NCBI RefSeq assembly: GCF_014252955.1
Contig: NZ_JACMIA010000001.1
Location: 2,006,258-2,070,257, forward strand
Source: Stappia sp. 28M-7
GTDB taxonomy: Bacteria; Pseudomonadota; Alphaproteobacteria; Rhizobiales; Stappiaceae
DNA length: 64,000 nt
Reading direction: 5' to 3'
The notes beneath the pieces were generated by a model. It did no database searches. It worked only from the letters and a program-made list of their open reading frames with translations, and was not told the DNA's origin. Below are positions 57,586 through 64,000 of this stretch, one piece after another. The position numbers and the translations under genes were made by a program. Each line of letters opens with the position of its first letter. The stretch's first letter is position 1.

Positions 57586-59085
57586 GTGACCACAGCGACC
57601 CCAGTGACCACCAGCCTGTCACTTTCGACCCTTTCCGAAATCACCGGTGCCAGCGTGCCGGCCTATGCCCGCGAAGACCTGAGCTCCGGCATCGTGCATC
57701 TGGGCGTCGGCAACTTCCACCGCGCGCACCAGATCGTCTATCTCGACCGGCTGTTCAACCGCGGGCTCGACCGCGACTTCGCGGTGATCGGCGCCGGCGT
57801 GAAGCCCTACGACGCGGCGATGCGCGACCGGCTGAAGGGCCAGGACTGGCTCTCCACCGTGGTGGAGCTGGATCCCGGCGGGCTGACCGCCCGCGTCACC
57901 GGTGCGATGATCGATTTCGCCGAGATCGATCCGGAGGCCATCGTCGCCGTGCTCGAGCGACCCGAGATCCGCATCGTCTCGATGACGATCACCGAGGGCG
58001 GCTACTATGTGGACGCGACTACCGGCGGGTTCGATGCGGGCCATCCCGACATGGCGGGCGATGCGGCAACCCCTGACGCGCCGGCCTCGGTCTTCGGCAT
58101 CCTGCTGAAGGCGCTGCGTCGCCGCCGCGCCGCCGGTACCGCGCCCTTCACCGTGATGTCCTGCGACAACCTGCCGGAAAACGGCCATGTCGCCCGCAAC
58201 ACCGTGCTGGGCCTTGCCCGCATGAGCGACCCGGACTTCGCCGAGTGGGTGGGGGAAAACGTCGCCTTCCCCAGCAGCATGGTCGACTGCATCACTCCGG
58301 CGACCTCGGAGCGCGAGAAGGCCTTGCTGCGCGAGCGCTTCGGCATCGAGGATGCAGCGCCGGTGGCCTGCGAGCCGTTCCGCCAATGGGTGATGGAGGA
58401 CCGCTTTCCCGCCGGCCGTCCGCAGCTGGAGGAGGTGGGCGTCCAGTTCGTGGAGGACGTTGCCCCTTACGAGCTGATGAAGCTGCGGATCCTTAACGGC
58501 GGCCATGCGGCGATTGCCTATCCGTCCGCGCTGCTCGGCTACCACTTCGTCCATGACGCGATGGCCGACCCGCTGATCGCCGGCTTCCTGCGCAAGCTTG
58601 CCCATGCGGAGATCATCCCGACGGTGCCGCCGATCGCCGGCGTCGACTTCGCCGCCTATTTCGACCTGATCGCCTCGCGCTTTTCCAACCCGGAAGTGGG
58701 CGACACGATCCCGCGCCTGTGCCTCGACGGGTCGAACCGGCAGCCGAAATTCATCCTGCCGACCGTGCAGGCGCGGCTGGAGGCGAATGCGGACCTTGCG
58801 GGCCTGGCGCTGGAAGTGGCGCTGTGGTGCCGCTATTGCGCCGGCACGGCGGAGGACGGCAGCGCCATCGAGATCGCCGACGAGCGCGCCGCCGAGCTGA
58901 CCCGGCGGGCGCTGGCGGCGCGCGAGACGCCGCAGGCCTTCCTCGATTTCACGCCTGTCTTCGGCGATCTCGGCCGCAGGCAGCCCTTTGCCGATGCCTT
59001 CGCGCGCGTCCTCCGCGCGCTGTGGGTGGATGGCGTGCGCCCCGTGCTGACCCGCTATATCGAGGCTGGCGACACGGGGCACTGA
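57586..59085 (+). CDS. mtlK: Mannitol 2-dehydrogenase family protein
   Basis: Long-chain polyol dehydrogenase of 499 residues, NAD-dependent, interconverting D-mannitol and D-fructose. N-terminal Rossmann part: IVHLGVGNFHRAHQIVYLDRLF. Catalytic K-x4-N-x2-H motif: K299, N304 and H307 in MKLRILNGGHAAIAY. TITEGGYYVD and CDNLPENGHV are family marks. The GTG start at 57586 opens a Thr/Ser-rich leader; no other start is better placed. Last gene of the polyol operon; a clear terminator follows. No fructokinase or xylulokinase lies in the window. Confidence 0.93.
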   Translation: MTTATPVTTSLSLSTLSEITGASVPAYAREDLSSGIVHLGVGNFHRAHQIVYLDRLFNRGLDRDFAVIGAGVKPYDAAMRDRLKGQDWLSTVVELDPGGLTARVTGAMIDFAEIDPEAIVAVLERPEIRIVSMTITEGGYYVDATTGGFDAGHPDMAGDAATPDAPASVFGILLKALRRRRAAGTAPFTVMSCDNLPENGHVARNTVLGLARMSDPDFAEWVGENVAFPSSMVDCITPATSEREKALLRERFGIEDAAPVACEPFRQWVMEDRFPAGRPQLEEVGVQFVEDVAPYELMKLRILNGGHAAIAYPSALLGYHFVHDAMADPLIAGFLRKLAHAEIIPTVPPIAGVDFAAYFDLIASRFSNPEVGDTIPRLCLDGSNRQPKFILPTVQARLEANADLAGLALEVALWCRYCAGTAEDGSAIEIADERAAELTRRALAARETPQAFLDFTPVFGDLGRRQPFADAFARVLRALWVDGVRPVLTRYIEAGDTGH

Positions 59086-59109
59086 CCGTACGACATCCGC
59101 CCTTGCAAG

Positions 59110-59148
59110 GCGGCGCGGCGGATCTCCTCCCTTCGCCGCGCCGCTTTT
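59110..59148 (+). terminator. Terminator of the polyol operon
   Basis: GCGGCGCGGC and GCCGCGCCGC (59110-59119 with 59135-59144) form a perfect 10-bp stem with a 15-nt loop and are followed by TTTT, 24 bp after the mtlK stop. Confidence 0.85.
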
Positions 59149-59250
59149 CCTTTGCCGTCTTTCCTGTTGAGGGGGCGGCGATGCCCTCGACCCTGCCGCC
59201 GCTTCGTGCTTGTCTCGGCACCTTGAAAAAACCGGCAAGGGAGGAGTGCC

Positions 59251-59955
59251 TTGGGCATTCACGATGCATCGGGGCTGAAGGCCCTGCTTTTCGATCTCGA
59301 CGGCACGCTGGTCGACAGCGTTCCCGACATCGCGGCGGCGGCCAACCAGCTGCTGGAAAGCGAGGGGCATGCGCCGCTAGAGGTCGACGAGGTGCGCCGG
59401 ATGATCGGCCATGGCATCCCCAAGCTGGTGGAACGGGCGCTCGCCGCGCGCGGCCGCGTGCTGGATGCCGAAGCGCAGGCGCCGCTGGTGGCGCGGATGA
59501 TGGGCTTTTACGGCGACAACCTGACGGGGCGCACGACGGTGCTGCCCGGTGCCATGGAGGCGCTGGAGGAAGGCGCGCGCGCCGGCCTCGGCCTTGCCGT
59601 CGTCACCAACAAGCCCGAGGGCTTTTCCCGCACGATCCTGAGCCATTTCGGCATGGACGACCTGGTGCCGGTGGTGGTCGGCGGCGACACCTGCGCCACC
59701 CGCAAGCCGGCGCCGGAAATGCTGCTCCATGCGGCAGCAGAGCTGGGTGCGACGCCGGCAACGGCGGTGATGGTGGGCGACAGCGGCGCGGATGTCGACA
59801 GCGCGCGGGCCGCAGGAATGAAGGTGATCGTGGTGCGCGGCGGCTATGGCGGCGTTGCGGCGGAAGACCTTGGCGCCGATATCGTCATCGACAGCCTGAC
59901 GGATCTGTTCGGCGCGCTGGCGCGCCTCGCCGAAACGAGCGACGCCCGGGCCTGA
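59251..59955 (+). CDS. gph: HAD-family phosphoglycolate phosphatase-like enzyme
   Basis: HAD hydrolase of 234 residues. Motif I FDLDGTLVDSVPDI (D15/D17), motif II VVTNKPEGF, the Lys in RKPAPEMLL and motif III MVGDSGADVDSARAAGM are in the order of Gph enzymes that hydrolyse 2-phosphoglycolate, a salvage product of DNA repair. The cap domain has RMIGHGIPKLVERAL. The TTG start at 59251 follows GGGAGGAG by 4 bases. Its TGA lies in the loop of a 9-bp hairpin. Separated from the polyol operon by a terminator. Confidence 0.85.
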   Translation: MGIHDASGLKALLFDLDGTLVDSVPDIAAAANQLLESEGHAPLEVDEVRRMIGHGIPKLVERALAARGRVLDAEAQAPLVARMMGFYGDNLTGRTTVLPGAMEALEEGARAGLGLAVVTNKPEGFSRTILSHFGMDDLVPVVVGGDTCATRKPAPEMLLHAAAELGATPATAVMVGDSGADVDSARAAGMKVIVVRGGYGGVAAEDLGADIVIDSLTDLFGALARLAETSDARA

Positions 59956-59964
59956 GCCCGGGCG
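59943..59964 (+). terminator. Stop-codon hairpin of gph
   Basis: CGCCCGGGC and GCCCGGGCG (59943-59951 with 59956-59964) pair around a CTGA loop that contains the stop codon. Only a weak T-rich stretch (AGTTTCGTT) follows, so termination may be partial. Confidence 0.5.
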
Positions 59965-60000
59965 CCGAGTTTCGTTGCAGGGCAATGTCCGGCTGGCGGA

Positions 60001-61488
60001 TTACCGCCAGCCGCCCCGGCCCGGCCGATAGCGCGTCTGGCGCAGGTAGTTGGCCGAGACCCAGCCGCTTTCCTCGCCGCCGAGCAGCTGGATGCGGCAC
60101 CAGGTCTGGGTGCCGACTGCGCGGCAGCCCCTGTCGATCAGCACATCGCCATTGGCCACCCGGCCGATCACGGAATAGCCGGTGCCCGGACCGCTGCGCA
60201 CATTGAGCAGCCCGCTGGAGCTGAGACCCGTCACCTCGAAATAGCTGGCGCGCGGATCTGGACCCGGGAAGGGGCCGGGACCGGGGAGGGGATCGGGACG
60301 CGAGGGCCGGTCGGGACGGTCCGGGCGCCAGTCGCCGGGACGGTCATCGCCCGGACGGCCGGGACGATTGGGGCGGCCCGGACGATCGGGGCGACCGTCC
60401 CCCTGTCCGAGATGGCCTTCGCGCAGGAAATCGCCGGCAACCCAGCCCTTGGCATCGCCGTTGCGACGCTCGACCTGGCACCAGCGCTGGCGCTCACCGA
60501 CCAGCCGGCCGCAGCCGAGATTGCGCAGCAGCTCGCCGTCCGACAGGCGCGCGGTGATCGGGAAGCCGGTGCCCGGGCCGGTACGCACGTTGAGATAGTC
60601 GCGCCCGCTGATGCCGGTGACCCGCCAGAAGTCCGGGCCGCCGTCGTCCATGTCCATGCGGGGGCGCTCGGGCCGGCCGGGGCGGCCGATGCCGGGACGA
60701 TCAGGACGGTCGGGACGCCCGGTGCCCGGCCGGTCGGGGCGGTCCGGACGACCTGGACGGTTGCTGCCCTCGCGCAGATAGGTGGCCGAAACCCAGCCGT
60801 TGTCGCGCCCGTTCGGCCGCTCCACCCGGCACCAGCTCTGGCCGGTGACCATGTGGCAGCCGAGATTGCGCAGCACCTCGCCATTGGCAAGGCGGGCAAC
60901 CACCGGGTTGCTGGTGTTGGGACCCGAGCGCAGGTTGAGGAAATCGCCGGCGCTGACGCCGGTCACCTGCCAGAACTCCGGGGTGCCGGCATTGCCCCCG
61001 CCCTGGTTTCCACCGGGCGGGCGGCCGCCGCCGGTGCCGGGCTGCGGATCGGGGCGCTGCGGGCGGGTTTGGCCGGCGCGCACGGAGGCGACGGTCAGCA
61101 CGTAGCGGGCCGTCTCGTTGCGCGCGACGCCGTCGATCGACAGGCGCACGCGGATGCGGTAGTCGCCGGCCTCGCTCGCCCGGCCGCTGTATTTCGCGCC
61201 CTGATGCGAGCCGTCGAACACCTCGCGCCGGCTGCCCGGCTCGGCGACGCCCATGTGCACGTAGCGGTTGGAGGAGGACAGCGAGAGGCTGACCTGCTGC
61301 CCGGTCGTCACCGGAAGCAGGTACTCGACGAATTCCTCGCCCTTGATCATGCCGGCGATCTCGGTGCCGGCGGCTCCGCGCGGAATGTCGATGCGTTCGG
61401 TGCGCATTTCCATGGCGAGCGCTGCCGGCGCTGCGAGGACGACAGCCGCCGCAACGGCCGCCATGGCAAGGGAGCGGAAAAGCGTCAT
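60001..61488 (-). CDS. Exported protein with three SH3b domains and RPDRP linkers
   Basis: Secreted or periplasmic protein of 495 residues. Signal peptide to about residue 25 (APAALAM); residues 30-135 form a bacterial pre-peptidase-like beta domain (GEEFVEYLLPVTTGQQVSLSL, ARYVLTVASV). Three SH3b units follow at about 165-235, 290-360 and 425-490, each with LNVRSGPGT- or LNLRSGPNT-type starts and a WCRV/WCQV/WCRI cysteine with a second Cys before it, likely one disulfide each. Between them are linkers of repeated Arg-Pro-Asp and Gly-Arg-Pro. SH3b domains bind murein peptides. No catalytic domain is seen. The ATG at 61488 is set by the signal peptide. Confidence 0.85.
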   Translation of the reverse strand: MTLFRSLAMAAVAAAVVLAAPAALAMEMRTERIDIPRGAAGTEIAGMIKGEEFVEYLLPVTTGQQVSLSLSSSNRYVHMGVAEPGSRREVFDGSHQGAKYSGRASEAGDYRIRVRLSIDGVARNETARYVLTVASVRAGQTRPQRPDPQPGTGGGRPPGGNQGGGNAGTPEFWQVTGVSAGDFLNLRSGPNTSNPVVARLANGEVLRNLGCHMVTGQSWCRVERPNGRDNGWVSATYLREGSNRPGRPDRPDRPGTGRPDRPDRPGIGRPGRPERPRMDMDDGGPDFWRVTGISGRDYLNVRTGPGTGFPITARLSDGELLRNLGCGRLVGERQRWCQVERRNGDAKGWVAGDFLREGHLGQGDGRPDRPGRPNRPGRPGDDRPGDWRPDRPDRPSRPDPLPGPGPFPGPDPRASYFEVTGLSSSGLLNVRSGPGTGYSVIGRVANGDVLIDRGCRAVGTQTWCRIQLLGGEESGWVSANYLRQTRYRPGRGGWR

Positions 61489-61669
61489 GCCTGAAATCTC
61501 CTGAACGAATCTGCCGAAAAGCAGGGTCAGGATGAGTGTTCGCCCGGCAATGTGTCGAGGTCTTGGCGCCGGCACGATGATTTGCGGGCCATGTGCCCTA
61601 GAGGTTTTCGCGCATTGCCGGACGGTCCGCGGGGCTTATCATCGCGCATCGTCTCACGGGGGAACCGCA

Positions 61670-62989
61670 ATGCCTGCCGCCGCGCTGATCCTGTTCTATC
61701 TCCTCATCGCGCTGGCGCCGCTCGCCCTGGCCGCCGCCAGCGGCCGGCCGCCGCGCCCGGTGATGGACGAGATCGCCAGCGGCATGGCGATGGTGGCCTT
61801 CGCGATCCTGCTGATGGAATTCGTGCTGTCGGGCCGCTTCCGCTCGATCTCGGGCCGCGTCGGCCTCGACGTCACCATGCGCTTCCACCAGTTGCTCGCC
61901 CGCACCGCGCTGGTGCTCGCCCTGGCGCATCCGTTCCTCTACACGCTGCCCTTCGCCCGGCCGCTCCCTTTCGACCCGACCCGCCAGCTGACGCTGACCT
62001 TCGCCGCCGAAGGGCTTGCGACCGGCGTTCTGGCCTTCGCACTGCTGCCGGGTTTCGTGATCCTGTCGATTGCCCGCGACCGCATCGGCTGGCGCTACGA
62101 GACCTGGCGGCTCGCCCACGGGCTCGGCGCGCTGGCCATCGCCGTGCTGGTGCTGATCCATGCCCGCCACGCCGGCCGCTACAGCGCGGATCCGCAGCTG
62201 GCCGGCCTGTGGGCCGTGCTGACGGCGGCGGCGGTGCTGTCGCTGGCGCATGTCTATCTGGTGAAACCGCTGCTGGCGCGCCGCCGCCGCTGGGAGGTGA
62301 CGGGCCTGCGGCAGCTGGCCGAGCGCACATGGGAGGTGGTGCTGAGCCCCAGGGGGCACGAGGGGATCTCGTACCGCGCCGGGCAGTTCGCCTGGATCCG
62401 CATCGGCGCGCCGGTCTTCTCGCTGCGCGAGAACCCGTTCTCCATCGCCTCGGCGCCGGGCGAGGGCAAGGACCTGCGCTTCGTCATCAAGGAGCTCGGC
62501 GACTTCACCGCGACGCTGAGCGGCATTCCGCTCGGCACGCGCGCCTATGTCGACGGGCCGCACGGCAATCTGGTGCTGGAGGGGCGGCAGGGCAGCGGCA
62601 TCGCCTTCATCGCCGGCGGCGTCGGCATCGCGCCGATGCTGAGCCTGCTGCGGCAACTGGAGATCGACGGCGATCCGCGCCCGACGGTGCTGGTCTACGG
62701 CAACCGCCATGCGGGCCAGATCGCCTGCACGGAGGACCTCGCCCGCATGCGTCGCCAGCACCGGACGGAGGTGGTGCAGGTTCTGTCCGAACCGCCGCAG
62801 GGCTGGGAAGGCGAGCGCGGGATGGTCTACGCGGCGCTGGTCACACGGCTGTTCACTGAGGCGCGCCATCGCGATTGGCTCTATGTCCTGTGCGGTCCCG
62901 CCCCGATGATGGAGGGCGTCGAGGAGGCGCTGCTCGATCTCGGCGTGGCGCCGCGACAGATCATCTCGGAAAGGTTCCAGCATGACTGA
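61670..62989 (+). CDS. Ferric-reductase-like transmembrane flavoprotein
   Basis: Membrane oxidoreductase of 439 residues. The N-terminal half has about six helices of the ferric-reductase-like (PF01794) type with paired histidines in RFHQLLARTALVLALAHPFLY and WRLAHGLGALAIAVLVLIHARH, likely haem b ligands. The C-terminal half is an FNR module: RENPFSIASAPGEG binds FAD, FIAGGVGIAPMLSLL binds NAD(P)H, and VLCGPAPMMEGVEEAL completes it. It passes electrons from NAD(P)H across the membrane to iron or another acceptor. GGGGGAACC precedes the ATG. A 40-residue peptide gene overlaps its end. Acceptor unknown. Confidence 0.88.
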   Translation: MPAAALILFYLLIALAPLALAAASGRPPRPVMDEIASGMAMVAFAILLMEFVLSGRFRSISGRVGLDVTMRFHQLLARTALVLALAHPFLYTLPFARPLPFDPTRQLTLTFAAEGLATGVLAFALLPGFVILSIARDRIGWRYETWRLAHGLGALAIAVLVLIHARHAGRYSADPQLAGLWAVLTAAAVLSLAHVYLVKPLLARRRRWEVTGLRQLAERTWEVVLSPRGHEGISYRAGQFAWIRIGAPVFSLRENPFSIASAPGEGKDLRFVIKELGDFTATLSGIPLGTRAYVDGPHGNLVLEGRQGSGIAFIAGGVGIAPMLSLLRQLEIDGDPRPTVLVYGNRHAGQIACTEDLARMRRQHRTEVVQVLSEPPQGWEGERGMVYAALVTRLFTEARHRDWLYVLCGPAPMMEGVEEALLDLGVAPRQIISERFQHD

Positions 62990-63104
62990 AAGGCGCCTCC
63001 CGCCGAAGCTGCCGCCGCACACCACGCGCGTGCGGCGGCTCGCTCTCTTCTGGGTCCTCAACGCCGCTCTGGCCGCTGGCATCCTCGTCTTCGCCCTGCG
63101 GTAG
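62982..63104 (+). CDS. 40-residue single-helix membrane peptide
   Basis: A short frame of 41 codons starts 8 bases before the flavoprotein stop (ATG in CATGACTGA) and ends with TAG. The protein begins MTERRLPPKLPPHTTRVRRL, basic and Pro-rich, then has a helix LALFWVLNAALAAGILVFAL ending in Arg. Positive-inside rule predicts the N-terminus in the cytoplasm. The overlap with the upstream gene and the clean Pro/basic-then-hydrophobic layout argue for a real gene. It resembles small accessory subunits of membrane cytochromes in shape only. No family is recognised. Confidence 0.5.
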   Translation: MTERRLPPKLPPHTTRVRRLALFWVLNAALAAGILVFALR

Positions 63105-63138
63105 GTGTGGGCCTGCCGGAGGTCGGTGTGTTCCCGCA

Positions 63139-63210
63139 GCCGCTCTGGAAGCCAATAGGCCCCGGATCTCGCGATGCTCGTCCGGGGTGACGCGCGAAGG
63201 GGATGCGAGG
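63139..63210. repeat. Third, diverged copy of the 78-bp intergenic repeat
   Basis: Matches the units at 47708-47785 and 48149-48226 over about 70 bp (CGCTCTGG, CCCCGGATCTCGCGATGCTC, TCCGGGGTGACG) with several changes. A further part of the mosaic (CCGGGCGAGCATCGCGAGAC) follows to about 63290. It fills most of the 384-bp gap before the cupin gene. Confidence 0.7.
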
Positions 63211-63322
63211 TCGTGCTTCTTTCTCAGGCCGTCATTCCGGGCGAGCATCGCGAGACCCGGAACCGGAGAGCGGCGGCCCGTTCCCATAGCTCGATCTGCG
63301 GGGTTGAATATATTTTTCGAAT

Positions 63323-63334
63323 TATTGCGCAATA
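63323..63334. promoter_or_regulatory. AT-rich region with palindrome upstream of the EctC-like gene
   Basis: TATTGCGCAATA is a perfect 12-bp palindrome inside an AT-rich patch (63300-63400) that contrasts with the surrounding GC. TTTATAC at 63393 is a possible -10. This is the likely control region for the cupin gene; the regulator is unknown. Confidence 0.4.
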
Positions 63335-63488
63335 TACTTAAGGTCGGTGCGTGTTCGATATCGACTTGTGGCGAAACTGAGACAAAACAAGATTTATACC
63401 TTTGGAGGTGAGCGGGATAATCTTTTCGAACACGTCCGGCAGCAGCCCGGCAAACGGGCCGCCCGGCATGTTCGAGGAGGGCTCAAAC

Positions 63489-64000
63489 GTGATCGTCCGT
63501 ACCTTCAAGGCAGCCGGCGATGCGCCGGTTTTCCGCTACGCCGTGTCCCGCGAAGTGGTGGCCCGCACCGACCAGGTGGGGCACGCGCTCTACGACACGA
63601 CGCTGGCCGCCGGCGCTGCCGACACGGTGACGCGCGATGCCGCCGGCGAGTTTCCCGCGCAGGCGCATTTCTGCCTGTCCGGCACGGGCATGGTGATCGT
63701 CGACGGGCGCAGCGAGCGTGCCTCGCCCGGAACGCTGATCGCCGCGCGGGCGAGCACCGAAGTGAGCTTCATCGCCGAGAGCGAAATGCGCATCTGTACC
63801 GTCTTCGGCGGCGAGGGGCCGCAGGAGGCGATCCGCGCCGACGCGCTGATCCGCCATGTCGACGAGTTCATCGGCACCGAGCGCGATGTCTTCTGGGGCA
63901 ATGGCCAGAGCCGGCGGCTCCTGGTCAAGGCGGACGGCTTCGGCTTTGCCCTGTGCCAGACGCTCGGCAATGCCAACACGGACTCGCCACTGCAGTACCG
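63489..64000 (+). CDS. Ectoine-synthase-like protein with two cupin units (3' end cut)
   Basis: The frame begins MIVRTFKAAGD, the EctC start, at a GTG preceded by GAGGAGGG at 7 bases, and runs 170 codons to the window edge. Residues 1-113 form one cupin with FCLSGTGMVIVDGRSERASPGTL, in which several EctC metal and substrate residues look missing. From about residue 118 a second start-like unit appears: DEFIGTERDVFWGNGQSRRLLVKADGFGFALCQTL, strongly like the beginning of alphaproteobacterial EctC, ending at LQYR where the metal site should follow. A normal EctC has about 130 residues and only one unit. An ATG at 63468 is an alternative start. Enzyme activity cannot be judged without the rest. 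Confidence 0.65.
   Translation, partial: MIVRTFKAAGDAPVFRYAVSREVVARTDQVGHALYDTTLAAGAADTVTRDAAGEFPAQAHFCLSGTGMVIVDGRSERASPGTLIAARASTEVSFIAESEMRICTVFGGEGPQEAIRADALIRHVDEFIGTERDVFWGNGQSRRLLVKADGFGFALCQTLGNANTDSPLQY

Overview
The window is high-GC (clearly above 60%), densely coded DNA with short intergenic gaps, ATGA/GTGA/TGATG overlaps, and alphaproteobacterial gene sets: an HmrR-type copper regulator, a rhizobial-type inositol operon carrying GGAA-N6-TTCC boxes, a smo/mtlK polyol operon and a paa cluster. The best fit is a chromosomal segment of a Hyphomicrobiales-like alphaproteobacterium. A marine or saline member such as a Stappiaceae relative is possible (BCCT carrier, EctC-like protein), but that assignment is inference. 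No tRNA, rRNA, prophage, IS element or CRISPR array was seen.

Layout. 1-5341: tail of a siderophore locus (type II thioesterase, RhtX-like carrier, TonB-dependent receptor, FAD monooxygenase). 5356-6249: HmrR with a CueR-type promoter, and an overlapping membrane-anchored cytochrome c. 6263-16380: a branched-chain-type ABC transporter (livFGMHK order, minus strand) next to paaN, diverging from paaG-paaI-paaK-paaR over one TetR-like operator. 16441-18759: envelope LysM protein and LOG-family enzyme. 18849-24140: RND efflux operon with a PadR regulator and palindromic operator. 24596-26925: small membrane protein, PuuE-like deacetylase, PaaX-like regulator. 27090-31541: paaABCDE (phenylacetyl-CoA epoxidase) and a P-loop ATPase. 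31552-38440: alcohol dehydrogenase, diguanylate cyclase, VOC protein, Fic protein, FAH-family hydrolase, DEAD-box helicase.

39136-44694: iolC-iolD-iolE-iolB (myo-inositol catabolism) with two IolR-type boxes. 44832-47403: DUF805 protein, HupE/UreJ protein, and a CbiM-like permease behind a cobalamin riboswitch. 47450-48340: a patch of dispersed intergenic repeats. 48374-50014: BCCT carrier. 50560-59085: polyol operon (HAD phosphatase, SorC-type regulator, ABC transporter, sorbitol dehydrogenase, mannitol dehydrogenase). 59251-63104: phosphoglycolate phosphatase, triple-SH3b protein, ferric-reductase-like flavoprotein and an overlapping 40-residue membrane peptide. 63489-end: start of a protein with two EctC-like cupin units, cut by the window.

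The two paa blocks supply activation (PaaK), epoxidation (PaaABCDE), isomerisation (PaaG), proofreading (PaaI) and an aldehyde dehydrogenase (PaaN). The ABC transporter beside them probably imports an aromatic acid or aromatic amino acid. PaaF, PaaH and PaaJ are not in the window. The observations most worth following are the double EctC-like cupin, the autoregulated HmrR-cytochrome c pair, the repeat-studded Fic promoter and the shared paa/liv operator.
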